Positions 25,374-37,351 of a stretch of DNA of 45,000 nt are shown here, piece after piece. The notes under the pieces are model-generated. The model worked only from the letters and a program-made list of their open reading frames with translations, was not told where the DNA came from and searched no databases. The number at the start of each line of letters is the position of its first letter. Within the stretch, counting starts at the first letter, position 1. Origin of the DNA: Neocallimastix lanati (nom. inval.) (Eukaryota > Neocallimastigomycota > Neocallimastigomycetes > Neocallimastigales > Neocallimastigaceae); contig JACVTC010000092.1 in the NCBI GenBank assembly GCA_016946835.1, positions 667,501-712,500 of the forward strand, read 5' to 3'. The translations under genes and the position numbers were made by a program.

Positions 25374-25387
25374 TTTATTTATTTTAA
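25374..25387 (+). repeat. SINE target site duplication, left
   Basis: TTTATTTATTTTAA is found again at 25826-25839, directly beyond the 5' end of the SINE. Simple sequence weakens the case, but position and length fit target-primed insertion. Confidence 0.6.
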
Positions 25388-25825
25388 TTTTTTTCTTTTT
25401 TTTTTTTTTTTTTATAGACTGAAGACTTTGGTCTTCCCCATATAGTAATATGGGTGTATGATTAACTGCCATACCGGTACGGCGTCGACGCTCTCAACTC
25501 CCCATAAGCAAAGAAACTCCATATAGAAGCACCCTACGCGATCCTCGAGGGAAAGCAGAGCCAACTATAGGTGGCGTCCTTGCCATCCCAGAGGAGCTGG
25601 ACACTGTAAATCCTCTCAGACAAGGCTTACGCAATGGGATTCTAATAGTGTTAGAAATATAGAAAACTTAGAAAGTATACCTGCCTGAGTATCGTTTAAC
25701 CCCTAACCTTTCACGCAAAACCCAAAGGGAAAAATCGTGAAGATATGATACTTGTGGGGGTCGATCCAGAGACCTTTGGTATGATAAGCCAACGACTTAA
25801 CAACCCAGGATAAGAACTGGATGAC
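25388..25825 (-). mobile_element. tRNA-derived SINE with poly-A tail
   Basis: A G+C-rich insert of about 410 bp in AT desert. On the minus strand it has a tRNA-like head with a B box GGATCGACCCC (25757-25767, 10 of 11 matches to GGTTCGANNCC) and a weaker A-box-like TTGTTAAGTCGT (25792-25803). A possible anticodon arm, TTGGC-TTATCAT-ACCAA, lies between them. An unrelated body follows, ending in a hairpin (GAAGAC CAAA GTCTTC) and AGTCTAT, then a poly-A tail seen as T's on the plus strand at about 25395-25412. Perfect 14-bp direct repeats flank it. No open frame is present, so it would be transcribed by Pol III from the internal boxes and mobilised by a LINE reverse transcriptase. The D-arm region looks shortened. 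Confidence 0.75.
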
Positions 25826-25839
25826 TTTATTTATTTTAA
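25826..25839 (+). repeat. SINE target site duplication, right
   Basis: TTTATTTATTTTAA, matching 25374-25387. Confidence 0.6.
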
Positions 25840-26015
25840 ATTATGACTTTTTACATTTGAATATAAATAAATAAATAAATATAAATAAGAATTAATGAAT
25901 ATAAATGAATAAAATAAATAAAAATAAATAAATTAATTATCAATTTATCAATATTAAATATTTATTTAATAATATAATAATTAGAGTAGATAATTCAAAT
26001 TAATTATTACTCCAA

Positions 26016-26048
<33 letters not shown>

Positions 26049-26360
26049 ATTAATATGTTGATGGTTTACTGGATATTTTAATTAATAGTTATAATAGTAA
26101 TGACTCTTTTGAATAGCAGTAAATTAAAGCTTATCGGAATCCTTTCTGTTGTATTAATAATTATTGTATGGTTTATATTAACTTTTACTATATAATTTAA
26201 AATTAAAAAAAAAAAAAAAAAAATACATTCATCATGTATATTTTATTTTATCGCATTTTTTCCCCATTCAATTTATTAATTTATCAATAAAAAAAAAAAA
26301 AAAAAAAAAAAAAAACGTTTTTTACACCCTAAAAATTTTTATGGGTTTTAAAACTATCCA

Positions 26361-26517
<157 letters not shown>

Positions 26518-26925
26518 TATTAATATAGATAAATAATATTTAATTATAAACATTTATTTATTTATGTAAAAAAATCAGATGGACTGCTAAAAAAATTATA
26601 TTAATAATATAATAATTTTTATATACAAATATTTTATTAATACAAAATAAAAAAAAAATTAATTCATTAGAGCTTTTTTTTTTTAAATCAACTTATTCAA
26701 CTTATTATTTATAAAAATAATTTAAACATATATTATTCAATATATTGTAAATAAATTATATATATTGTATATTTATTTTATTTATAACTATTATAACTAT
26801 TTATTACTATATATTATTTATATAATATAATATATTATTATGGATAAATTTTTAAATTCTATTTATACGTATTAACCTAATTCATTATAAAAAACTCAAA
26901 TAATATATTATTATAATTCATCATA

Positions 26926-27357
26926 TATAATATAATATAATATAATATAATATAATATAATAATATAATATAATATAATATAATATAATATAATATAATA
27001 TAATATAATATAATATAATATAATATAATATAATATAATATAATATAATATAATATAATATAATATAATATAATATAATATAATATAATATAATATAATA
27101 TAATATAATATAATATAATATAATATAATATAATATAATATAATATAATATAATATAATATAATATAATATAATATAATATAATATAATATAATATAATA
27201 TAATATAATATAATATAATATAATATAATATAATATAATATAATATAATATAATATAATATAATATAATATAATATAATATAATATAATATAATATAATA
27301 TAATATAATATAATATAATATAATATAATATAATATAATATAATATAATATAATATA
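26926..27357. repeat. (ATAAT)n pentanucleotide array, about 430 bp
   Basis: About 85 ATAAT/TATAA units with a single phase slip near 26960 and otherwise no visible variation. Such homogeneity over more than 400 bp suggests recent expansion. The overlapping Ile/Leu/Tyr open frames on the minus strand are artefacts of the repeat. Confidence 0.95.
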
Positions 27358-28729
27358 TATTTCATTCACGTCTTTTTTTAATCTATATTAATATATGGTG
27401 AATAAATGGAAAAAAAGAAATATATGACTTAAATTTTAAGACAAATATATTAATTTATAAAATAATATATTATAAATACTCCACTTAATATATTATTTAT
27501 ATATGTTAATAATTTTTTTGTTCACAGTCAAAATTTTTTTTTCTAAACTCTAAAAATTATTTTATAATAAACTTTATTCATTATATTTTGTTCTTATAAA
27601 TTTTGATTTTATCAAATTGAAAAAAAAATAAAAATAAATATATTATATTCAATTATAATATAATCCAATATATTATAAAATAAGCTATATAATATGATTT
27701 AAATTAGCATTAATATACTGACAAATAGACCAAAAAAATTTTTTTTTTATTAATATTATATCTTTATTTATTTATTTATTTTTATTTTTACATAATTAAA
27801 TTATTATTTTTTTTATTTATTTATTATATATTTATTATTTTTTATTTATTATATTTTTTTTATTATTTTATCTTATTTTATATATATATATATCTTTTTA
27901 ATTTTTTTTTTATTATTGATTTTTATTTTTATATGTATTTTTTATTATATAATTATATTTATAATTATTTTTTTAATATTTATTAAGATATTATTCCATT
28001 AAAACAATATTTTTGAAACCTATAAAAGCAAGACATTTTTCCTCTTTTCAAAAAAAAAAAAAAAAAATATAAATATATTTTATTTATTTATCTTTGTCAA
28101 TTTTTATTTATTATATGCAGTTGAAGTATACATATATTTTTGTTAAAAAAAAAAGTTATTCATATCAATTTATGATAAAAAAAACTATATAAGTAAAATA
28201 TTTATTTTATAAAAAAACTCTATTATTTTATGCAAAATAGTTAAAAAAACGCACAATTAAAAGTACAATATACATTTTATTATAAGAATAAAAGTAACAA
28301 TATAGAAGTTGTTATTTTTTTTTAAAAAAAAATACCCTAAAGTTATTTATAAAATTATCTATTATTATATAAATTGTTATTTTATAAAAAATTCTATCTA
28401 TTTTTGATGAAATTTCATTCAATATTTATAATAAAAACATTTTTCTTTGTTTGTAACAAACATATATAATACAAATAATACATATTTATTATAAAGAATG
28501 TAAAGAAATTTAGTATATTCATTATTTTATTTTTTTTTATAAAGAATTTATCATATTTTATTATTAGTTAAAATTATTTTTTGAAATATCATATTCAATA
28601 ATTTGAAATACTATTCATTTTATTATTTTTAAATATAAAAAAAAAAAAAAAAAATCAATTTAGAAGCAATTTAATTTTCAATAATATTTTTTGTAAAAAA
28701 GAAAAATTTTATAAATAATATAAAACAAA

Positions 28730-30628
28730 ATGACTTTATTACAACAAGATTACTTAGAACCTTTATTAAAATACCAAAAAAATAGATGTTTTGAAGAAGA
28801 AAATTCAAACGAAACTGAATATTCTTATCTTCGTCTTTTACCAGATATGAGTGAAGGTTTAATAGGCTTATGTATGGGCGATATCATGGGCATCTTATTA
28901 TCAGTGGATGCTACTCGTACTCTTTCCTTACAACAACAACAAGTATTAAAGACTTTTATTGAAACTTTATTAAGAACTTCAAAATCAAGTCTTTCCATCT
29001 TTAAACTTTCTATTCTCTATTTATATAAATTAAACAAGAAAATAAGAGACCCTTCAGTCCTTAATGCTTTTAAAATCAATTTAATTGAAAAAGATATCAC
29101 TTCTATGGAAGCTATGGAACAATCTGAACTTTTATTTGTTGTTATTCTTATGCTTGCTTTTAAATATACTGAAGATCACTGCTACTACATATCAGCTTGG
29201 TCAAAGGCTACTGGTATTCCATCAGAAACAATTCATAAATTAGAAGTAATCATATTGAATATTTTAGATCATAACCTTTTTGTATCTCAAGAAAGATTTG
29301 AAAGTTTCTCCACACGTATTATTCAAAAAATTAATAAATTAAAGATTGATTTATTACAATCCGTAAAAATTTCTTATGCCAGTAGTAATTATTCTTCTTC
29401 ATCTGAAGAAGAAAATAATAGTTGTGATCCATTACGTTGTAGAAAATGTTGTTGTAAGAGAAAACAAGAATCTATTGTAATGGATTCTTCAGCAAAAAAG
29501 AGAAGACTTGTTTTATCTAATCTTACAAATGATGCAACTACTAGATATTGTGAAGCTGATAATGCTTCAAAATTCTATACCTTACCAACCACTTTATATG
29601 ATTATTATAAAAATAGAAATAACGGTGTATTAATGAAACAACAACCATTAACTCCACCAACCCCAACTCAATTTACTAATTCTAATACTAATTCATATAA
29701 TAATAATAACAATATCAATATAAATAATATCAATAATATTAATATTAATACTAATATTATAAAACAAAATGTTCCATCTATTAATAATACTTTACTTCAA
29801 GTTGATTCCATGATTATTCCAAGTACTCCACCAACAAGTCAGACTTCAATCTTTGAAGATTTGGAAAGAGAAGAGGAGATTAAAAATAGTGAAACTAATT
29901 TGAATGATGAATTTGAAGAAGAAGAAGAAGAAGATGATGATGATGATGAAGATGAAGTAGAAGACGAAGTTGAATTAACAAAAACTCAACCAGCTAGTAG
30001 AATGGCATTTATTTTAAATCCAGATGAAAATAAAATTCAATTAGATTGTGGTGAAAATAATATTCAAAAAATTCATTCAGAAATAAAGACCTATCATTAT
30101 CATAATCAATCCCCAACTCATCATAAATCAAATTATGCCTATGATAATCTTAAAAAGGTAAATCTTTTAAATACGAAAATTGAAAAATCATCAAGAATGG
30201 CACCATCTATTGTTTTACCAAATACTTCACCAGTTGCTGATGTTGCTTCAGTATTTCCATCTTTATCTATTTTATCACATAAAAGTTACTCCAATGATTC
30301 TTCTCCTATTGAAGATACCAATAATAGAAATAAATCAATGGGATTAAAATCATTACTATCTGAAAATACTTTTAAACCATCTATGAATGCTTTTGTTATC
30401 GGAAATTCAGAAGAAGATGATAAGAGAAGTGAAAGTTTAATGAAATCAGATTATATCACTGTTCATAATGATGGTACCAATAATGAAAATAGTATTATTT
30501 CTAATACTAATTGTCCATATCTTAACAAATTTTATTCATTATCTAATGATGAAATTGAAAAACAAAAATTATTATTATCTATTTACAATTGTTATGCTAT
30601 GAGAAATATCAGACATTATCAAATTTAA
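28730..30628 (+). CDS. Pcl/Pho80-type cyclin with long disordered tail
   Basis: A 632-residue, apparently intronless protein. A cyclin box spans about residues 60-205. Its second half has the Pcl-family pattern: Leu-Ala-Phe-Lys-Tyr, Glu-Asp, then Ala-Trp-Ser-Lys-X-Thr-Gly-Ile, Lys-Leu-Glu and Leu-Phe-Val-Ser. Such cyclins bind and steer Pho85/CDK5-type kinases that link nutrient or cell-cycle cues to protein phosphorylation. The tail holds a Cys-rich basic patch (CDPLRCRKCCCKRKQ, about 232-246) with a following KKRR that could act as a nuclear signal, an Asn-rich stretch (about 320-350), an acidic Glu/Asp run (about 395-420), and several Ser/Thr-Pro sites. The start is the first ATG, in an A-rich context, and gives the full cyclin box. 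The tail is much longer than in yeast Pho80. Its exact subtype and kinase partner are inferred from family resemblance. Confidence 0.82.
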   Translation: MTLLQQDYLEPLLKYQKNRCFEEENSNETEYSYLRLLPDMSEGLIGLCMGDIMGILLSVDATRTLSLQQQQVLKTFIETLLRTSKSSLSIFKLSILYLYKLNKKIRDPSVLNAFKINLIEKDITSMEAMEQSELLFVVILMLAFKYTEDHCYYISAWSKATGIPSETIHKLEVIILNILDHNLFVSQERFESFSTRIIQKINKLKIDLLQSVKISYASSNYSSSSEEENNSCDPLRCRKCCCKRKQESIVMDSSAKKRRLVLSNLTNDATTRYCEADNASKFYTLPTTLYDYYKNRNNGVLMKQQPLTPPTPTQFTNSNTNSYNNNNNININNINNININTNIIKQNVPSINNTLLQVDSMIIPSTPPTSQTSIFEDLEREEEIKNSETNLNDEFEEEEEEDDDDDEDEVEDEVELTKTQPASRMAFILNPDENKIQLDCGENNIQKIHSEIKTYHYHNQSPTHHKSNYAYDNLKKVNLLNTKIEKSSRMAPSIVLPNTSPVADVASVFPSLSILSHKSYSNDSSPIEDTNNRNKSMGLKSLLSENTFKPSMNAFVIGNSEEDDKRSESLMKSDYITVHNDGTNNENSIISNTNCPYLNKFYSLSNDEIEKQKLLLSIYNCYAMRNIRHYQI

Positions 30629-31201
30629 ATTTTATCATATAATAGTATAAATCATCATTCTATTTTTATTATATATATATTTAAATTATTATTATTATTA
30701 TTTTTTTACCAATAATATACTGGATTTGAATTTTTTTTTTTTTTTTTTTTCTTCTATTTTATAATTTTAATTTTTATTGTAATTAATTTTAATACAGTTG
30801 AAGAAGAAAAAAAAAAAAAAAAGTATTTTCAATAATTTCAATAATATAATGTATAATAATATAATAGAATTATACCAATATTATTATTTACCCTTTCAAA
30901 AAATATATATATTTATTTATATATTAATTTATTTTTTATTATAATTTATTTATTCATCTCGTTAAATTATTATTTTTACTAAATTATTTTTTTTACAAGC
31001 AAAAAAAAAAATATATATATATATATATACATATATACATATTGAAAAAGAAAATATTTTTAATAATATATAATATAAAACATTAAGGCATTAGTCTTTA
31101 TGTTTAATTTTGATTAATTATTTTTCTTTTCATTTTTATTATAATTGAAAAGAAAAATAAAAATAGAAAAAAATAAAAAAATAAATAAAAAAATAAAAAA
31201 A

Positions 31202-31233
<32 letters not shown>

Positions 31234-31262
31234 AAAAAATAATAATAAAATATAATATTTTA

Positions 31263-31303
<41 letters not shown>

Positions 31304-31357
31304 AATTAAAAAAATAAAATTAAAGATCTTTATTGTGTAAAATAAAAAATAAAAAAA

Positions 31358-31394
<37 letters not shown>

Positions 31395-31556
31395 AAATAT
31401 TTGTCTTTTAGGTTAAGTTAAATATTAAATATAACTTACATAATAAAGTAATGAATAGTACAAAAGGTTAAAATAAATTTGTATCTATATATATATTTAT
31501 AATAAGTAATAAGTAATAAATCAATTTTTTGTTGCTGTTAAAAAATAGTATTAATT
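30629..31556. other. Intergenic AT-rich DNA downstream of the cyclin gene
   Basis: Presumed 3' UTR and terminator region of the cyclin gene, followed by T, A, (TA)n and (AAAT)n tracts, including A homopolymers at about 31269-31300 and 31366-31391. No gene was seen. Confidence 0.6.
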
Positions 31557-31570
31557 TCGTTTATTCTTTG

Positions 31571-31585
31571 TTATTCTCTTCCCTG

Positions 31586-31633
<48 letters not shown>
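31571..31633 (+). mobile_element. Tail-only retroposon insertion (45-bp poly-A) with 14-bp target duplication
   Basis: TTATTCTCTTCCCTGTCT followed by 45 A's is bracketed by perfect copies of TCGTTTATTCTTTG (31557-31570 and 31634-31647). This is what target-primed reverse transcription leaves when only the last bases of a poly-A RNA are copied. The tail motif CTGTCT before poly-A resembles the AGTCT tails of the SINE copies here. The 14-bp duplication equals that of the SINE at 25.4 kb. Confidence 0.7.
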
Positions 31634-31635
<2 letters not shown>

Positions 31636-32574
31636 GTTTATTCTTTGTCTTTTTATATATTATGCTCCTCTCTTTGGTTCAGATAAGAGCAGATGTTCTA
31701 AAGATCAAAAAATTATTAATAGAGGACTTTATTGGAGTTATGAATTTAAAAGTTTTCACTCTTCTAGTACGAAGAGTGAAAACTGGAATACTGGAAGACT
31801 GTAGAAAGTGAACTTGACGTTCTATAATGTCTTAAACTAGATATGTAGTAACATTGAAGTTGTATAATTAATAATATCATGTAGTTTCTACATATTATCA
31901 TTGTATTGAATCTTTTGTATTTTTTACTTTAGCATTATTATTGTATATGTATTTTTCTATAGTATTATTTATACTTTCATTGTAGCTATTGTAAAATGGA
32001 AATGTAGGAGATTGATTCACTCCAAAGCTGGTGTTTAAGACAATATTTTACGGATGAGAATCTTTTTTTTTTTTTTTTTTATAATCTTTCCTTACTTCCT
32101 TCTTATTCTAATATTTTAGAATATGAAAATTTCATAAACAGGTTTTTTATATATTCCTTCTTGGTGGAATTTTCAGCTTTAGATGAGCTACAATTCGATA
32201 TACTGGGGAATAGAGACATTTAAATGAACAACTCCTAAAAAAGTTCACAGGGGTCTACTGTTCTGTATATTGTGGGGCTTTGCGGAATATCTTGCTAATA
32301 CAATACCGATCTTCAGTAGTTCTCTTGAGTTACTTTTTTAAGAGGTTTAGTAAAAAACACTTTCATTACCAAGAGTGCCGACGTCTGTTAATTCTCATCA
32401 AATCACATTAACTTTAACTAATAGCACAGTTCCCAACACAGAACCTATAATAATTAATTCAATTTTTTGATGTTCTTTCTTGTGGTTCATGGGAAAGTTT
32501 AGTGGATACCATACTATTTATTTCAAAGATGTTACATCTTTGTTTTATTAATTCTCATGTTGCTGAGGGTGATG

Positions 32575-32610
<36 letters not shown>

Positions 32611-33434
32611 TTTTTTGTGAAGAAATAATAATCTTTTTTCTATTTTTCATGTATATATAAATCATTTAAGTATCATATTTTAATGTTATATTTATGATTT
32701 TTATGATTTTTTTATTTATATTTTTTATTTTTTTATTTTTTTTTTTTTTTTTTTTTTTTTTGGATGATTATATAATAATGGTACTTTTTTATATTTACTA
32801 TAGGAATTAATTCATTCTTCCTCTTGTACTTTATTTTATTTTATTTTATTTTATTTTTAAAATTTTTATAATACATTCTTGATATTTAATATCCTTTACA
32901 CTATTTTAATATTTTCTTTTATTTACTAATAATTATTATGATTAAGTAATTTTTAGATATCAATAAAGAATCATCATAAATTTAAATTCATTTTTGTACA
33001 AAAAATTTTTACTTTACTTTATTTTACTTTATTTTTTTTTATTAATATAATTTTTATTTTGAAATGTCAACTATACGTAGAGGTCTGAGACGTTTTGGCC
33101 TTGATCATGAAAAAATTATTTCAATTTTCATTCATAACCTTAAACCTTGAACTGATAGTAGACGATAGGAATTCTTAAGTTAAAGAAAAAAAAAAAAAAA
33201 AAAAAAAAAAGAAATATCAAACTGTAACGAAATTATTTATGAAATAGTTAAAAAGACACTAATCTTATATTATTAATATGGAAAACTATGCTCATTCAAA
33301 GAGTTAACGATAATAATAATAATAATAATAATTATAGTACATATTATTTAAATGTTAGTTATATGATTACAAAATACACAATTATCCTGTTAAAAAAAAA
33401 ATAAATTTGAAAATTACTTTTAGAATTCGCATAT

Positions 33435-33674
33435 TTAAGCAGTATAGATTATGATAGAACCAGGTATTATTCTGAACCTACTATTTCCTATCTCTGATAG
33501 TCTTCTGTAGGCTAATCCTTTCTTGAATACTATATTTATCCATATTTTAACCTCTGATATTAGCTGGAATATTGCTGGTTGTAACTCTGTAAAATGTGAC
33601 AGACTTATTATTCTTTCTAATTCAATTTCTAATATTCTACTTGTATTTGTCTTCTTTAAGAAGTCGGTAATAGT
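33435..33674 (-). pseudogene. Coding-like fragment, unidentified (80 codons, no start)
   Basis: An open segment between TGA (33675-33677) and TAA (33435-33437) on the minus strand. It encodes a peptide of normal, non-repetitive composition, including ELERIISLSHFTELQPAIF and then a helical, basic segment with LAYRRLSEIGNSRF. There is no convincing ATG. Upstream on the same strand (about 33730-33880) a second open stretch in another frame includes KLAEIISRVPKATQNKDFL. These look like exons or pieces of one decayed gene on the minus strand. I do not recognise the family, so no function is assigned. Confidence 0.4.
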
Positions 33675-33698
33675 TCATTAATTAGTTCATTCCTATTT

Positions 33699-33733
<35 letters not shown>

Positions 33734-34260
33734 TCCTATCCATTTCTCAGTCATTATAGAATAGTATTGAGACGTGTAAACATAAAAAATCCTTGTTTTG
33801 CGTGGCTTTTGGTACCCTTGATATAATTTCAGCTAATTTTCTAATAATGATTTAGAATATAGATATATATACTCTCAGTAAATAAAGTTTCCTTTTTTTT
33901 TTTTTTGGGGGGGGGAGGAGGGGCGTTCGATGTTCATTAGGAAACATTTACATCTTTAACACAAAAAAAAAAAAGAAAAAAAAAAAGATAACCCTTCTGT
34001 TATTTTTAGCGGTTTCAACATGACATGATTAAACAGCGACTTATTTAGATCTTACTTTTTGAATTTCACCTCAATGGTATATTATAGATATGGTTGGACA
34101 CCAGTTTACTTGATTTGATGGTTGAAAGAATTGCTGTATTGACGTTATAGCTGTAAAAACGATAAATTAAGGGATTATCTGTGATTATCTGTATATTACT
34201 TTGAATGTAACGTCTTTTAATGATATTTCTGACCTTTTATTACTTATTCTTATAAAAAAA

Positions 34261-34355
34261 AAAAAAAAAAAATCTCCTGATGGTTCAAATTAAAATAATA
34301 CAATTTTAAATATATAAACTATTATTTCTAATAGTGAATATCAATGATAATAATA

Positions 34356-34386
<31 letters not shown>

Positions 34387-34998
34387 TTTTCTTTTCTTTT
34401 GATATAATAATGAAAAAGTTTTTATATCCTAGATAATGAAATTATGTAAAGATAAAAATATATTATAGGATGATGAATTCTATATATATTGGAATATGCG
34501 TATGGTATTGAATCGATTAGTTACTTTAAAATTATATGTGTTGTTGCAATACTGAGTTATAATAATGATAATTATGATAGTATAGGTTGTTAATATATAA
34601 ATTGGTATAACAAAATTAAAAATGAGTACAATATATATATATATAACATTAATTATTATCAATAAAATACCTCCTATGTACCTTTGGCACACACATATAT
34701 TACATTCTCTTAATGTTTATAACATATAAGATATATTTATTAATCATAGGGTATTGGATTTATATGAAATTTTAAAAATATAACACAAGCTATTATTATA
34801 TATTAATATTTATATAGTGTGATTATTAAGTTGTAGATTGTGAACTATGTGGTTATAAACTTATTAATTAATCATGTTATTGTATTATTACTGTAAAAAA
34901 TATATAAGTTGAATTAACAATGTGTGTTTATAATATTACATTCTATTTTTTTGAACTAGTAACACCATAATATTAATATTATAAAAGTAGTTTTATAT
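34261..34998. other. AT-rich spacer
   Basis: No gene or element was identified. The small minus-strand open frame at 34480-34692 is Ile/Tyr-rich and has no recognisable features. Confidence 0.6.
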
Positions 34999-35007
34999 GT
35001 TAAAAAG
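34999..35007 (+). repeat. Putative MULE target site duplication, left
   Basis: GTTAAAAAG; the right copy at 39528-39536 is GTTAAGAAG (8 of 9). Nine bases is the typical Mutator-superfamily duplication length. Confidence 0.5.
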
Positions 35008-35118
35008 GAATGTGGTGCATTTCGCCAATTTTTTAAAATATAAATTTTTAATACGCCATTTATTTTTAATGGCTTGTAAATTTTTTTGCTAACACCATAA
35101 AAAATTTTTATAATTTAA

Positions 35119-35234
<116 letters not shown>

Positions 35235-35245
35235 GAATGTAATAA

Positions 35246-37330
35246 TAAAATAAAATAAAATAAAATAAAATAAAAAGTAGAATATTAAATAAGAAAGTAC
35301 AGATTGAATAAAATAAAATAAAATAAATAGTAGAATATTAAATATAAAGTACAGATTGAATAAAATAAAATAAAATAAAATAAAATAAAATAAAATAAAA
35401 TAAAATAAAATAAAATAAAATAAAATAAAATAAAATAAAATAAAATAAAATAAAATAAAATAAAATAAAATAAAATAAAATAAAATAAAATAAAATAAAA
35501 TAAAATAAAATAAAATAAAATAAAATAAATAGTAGAATATTAAATATAAGTACAGATTGAATAAAATAAAATAAAATAAAATAAAATAAAATAAATAGTA
35601 GAATATTAAATATAAGTACAGATTGAATAAAATAAAATAAAATAAAATAAAATAAAATAAAATAAAATAAAATAAAATAAAATAAAATAAAATAAAATAA
35701 AATAAAATAAAATAAAATAAAATAAAATAAAATAAAATAAAATAAAATAAAATAAAATAAAATAAAATAAAATAAAATAAAATAAAATAAAATAAAATAA
35801 ATAGTAGAATATTAAATATAAGTACAGATTGAATAAAATAAAATAAAATAAAATAAAATAAAATAAATAGTAGAATATTAAATATAAATTACAGATTGAA
35901 TAAAATAAAATAAAATAAAATAAAATAAAATAAATAGTAGAATATTAAATATAAATTACAGATTGAATAAAATAAAATAAAATAAAATAAAATAAAATAA
36001 AATAAAATAAAATAAAATAAAATAAAATAAAATAAAATAAAATAAAATAAAATAAAATAAAATAAATAGTTGAATATTAAATATAAATTACAGATTGAAT
36101 AAAATAAAATAAAATAAAATAAAATAAAATAAAATAAAATAAAATAAAATAAAATAAAATAAAATAAAATAAAATAAAATAAAATAAAATAAATAGTAGA
36201 ATATTAAATATAAATTACAGATTGAATAAAATAAAATAAAATAAAATAAAATAAAATAAATAGTAGAATATTAAATATAAATTACAGATTGAATAAAATA
36301 AAATAAAATAAAATAAAATAAAATAAAATAAAATAAAATAAAATAAAATAAAATAAAATAAAATAAAATAAAATAAATAGTCGAATATTAAATATAAATT
36401 ACAGATTGAATAAAATAAAATAAAATAAAATAAAATAAAATAAAATAAAATAAAATAAAATAAAATAAAATAAAATAAAATAAAATAAAATAAAATAAAA
36501 TAAAATAAAATAAAATAAAATAAAATAAAATAAAATAAAATAAAATAAAATAAAATAAAATAAAATAAAATAAATAGTTGAATATTAAATATAAATTACA
36601 GATTGAATAAAATAAAATAAAATAAAATAAAATAAAATAAAATAAAATAAATAGTAGAATATCAAATATAAAGTATAGATCGAATAAAATAAAATAAAAT
36701 AAAATAAAATAAAATAAATAGTAGAATATCAAATATAAAGTATAGATCGAATAAAATAAAATAAAATAAAATAAAATAAAATAAATAGTAGAATATCAAA
36801 TATAAAGTATAGATCGAATAAAATAAAATAAAATAAAATAAAATAAAATAAAATAAAATAAAATAAAATAAAATAAAATAAAATAAAATAAAATAAAATA
36901 AAATAAAATAAAATAAAATAAAATAAAATAAAATAAAATAAAATAAAATAAAATAAAATAAATAGTCGAATATTAAATATAAATTACAGATTGAATAAAA
37001 TAAAATAAAATAAAATAAAATAAAATAAAATAAAATAAAATAAAATAAAATAAAATAAAATAAAATAAAATAAAATAAAATAAAATAAAATAAATAGTCG
37101 AATATTAAATATAAATTACAGATTGAATAAAATAAAATAAAATAAAATAAAATAAAATAAAATAAAATAAAATAAAATAAAATAAAATAAAATAAAATAA
37201 AATAAATAGTAGAATATTAAATATAAAGTACAGATTGAATAAAATAAAATAAAATAAAATAAAATAAAATAAAATAAAATAAAATAAAATAAAATAAAAT
37301 AAAATAAAATAAATAGAAGAATATTAAAAA
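35246..37330 (+). repeat. Complex satellite: AAAAT arrays separated by a 33-bp spacer
   Basis: Runs of AAAAT/TAAAA pentamers of varying length are punctuated by about 18 complete copies, and one broken copy at 37313, of a spacer like TAGTAGAATATTAAATATAA then ATTACAGATTGAA. Spacer variants (TAGTAG, TAGTTG, TAGTCG; ATTAAAT or ATCAAAT; ATTACAG or AGTATAG) occur in clusters. Neighbouring spacers are often about 68 bp apart, for example three near-identical ones at about 36650-36830, which shows higher-order amplification. The array ends directly before the transposase remnant. Open frames across it are repeat artefacts. Confidence 0.92.
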
Positions 37331-37351
37331 ATAAAGCGAGGTGAAAATTTT

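Larger units (their letters stand above)
31557..34260. other. GC-richer relic of decayed coding DNA, unidentified
   Basis: This stretch has visibly more G+C and more varied codon-like composition than the surrounding desert, but it is cut by stops, frame changes and homopolymers. On the minus strand, about 34250-33435 reads as several coding-like fragments interrupted by single stops, the clearest being the open segment 33435-33674. On the plus strand, about 31670-31810 also shows a short coding-like stretch. I recognise no domain. It may be a dead transposable element or a dead gene. It contains a tail-only retroposon insertion at 31571-31633. Confidence 0.5.

Noticed and set aside
31529-31804. 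91-codon open frame with a poly-Lys stretch
   Set aside because: It reads through the 45-bp poly-A of a retroposon insertion and its target duplication, so it is not a conserved gene.
36388-36732. 114-codon minus-strand open frame
   Set aside because: It is an artefact of the AAAAT satellite.
35246-37330. CRISPR-like array of regularly spaced repeats
   Set aside because: The spacers are the conserved part and the intervals are variable AAAAT runs; the host is a eukaryote and no cas genes are present. It is a satellite.
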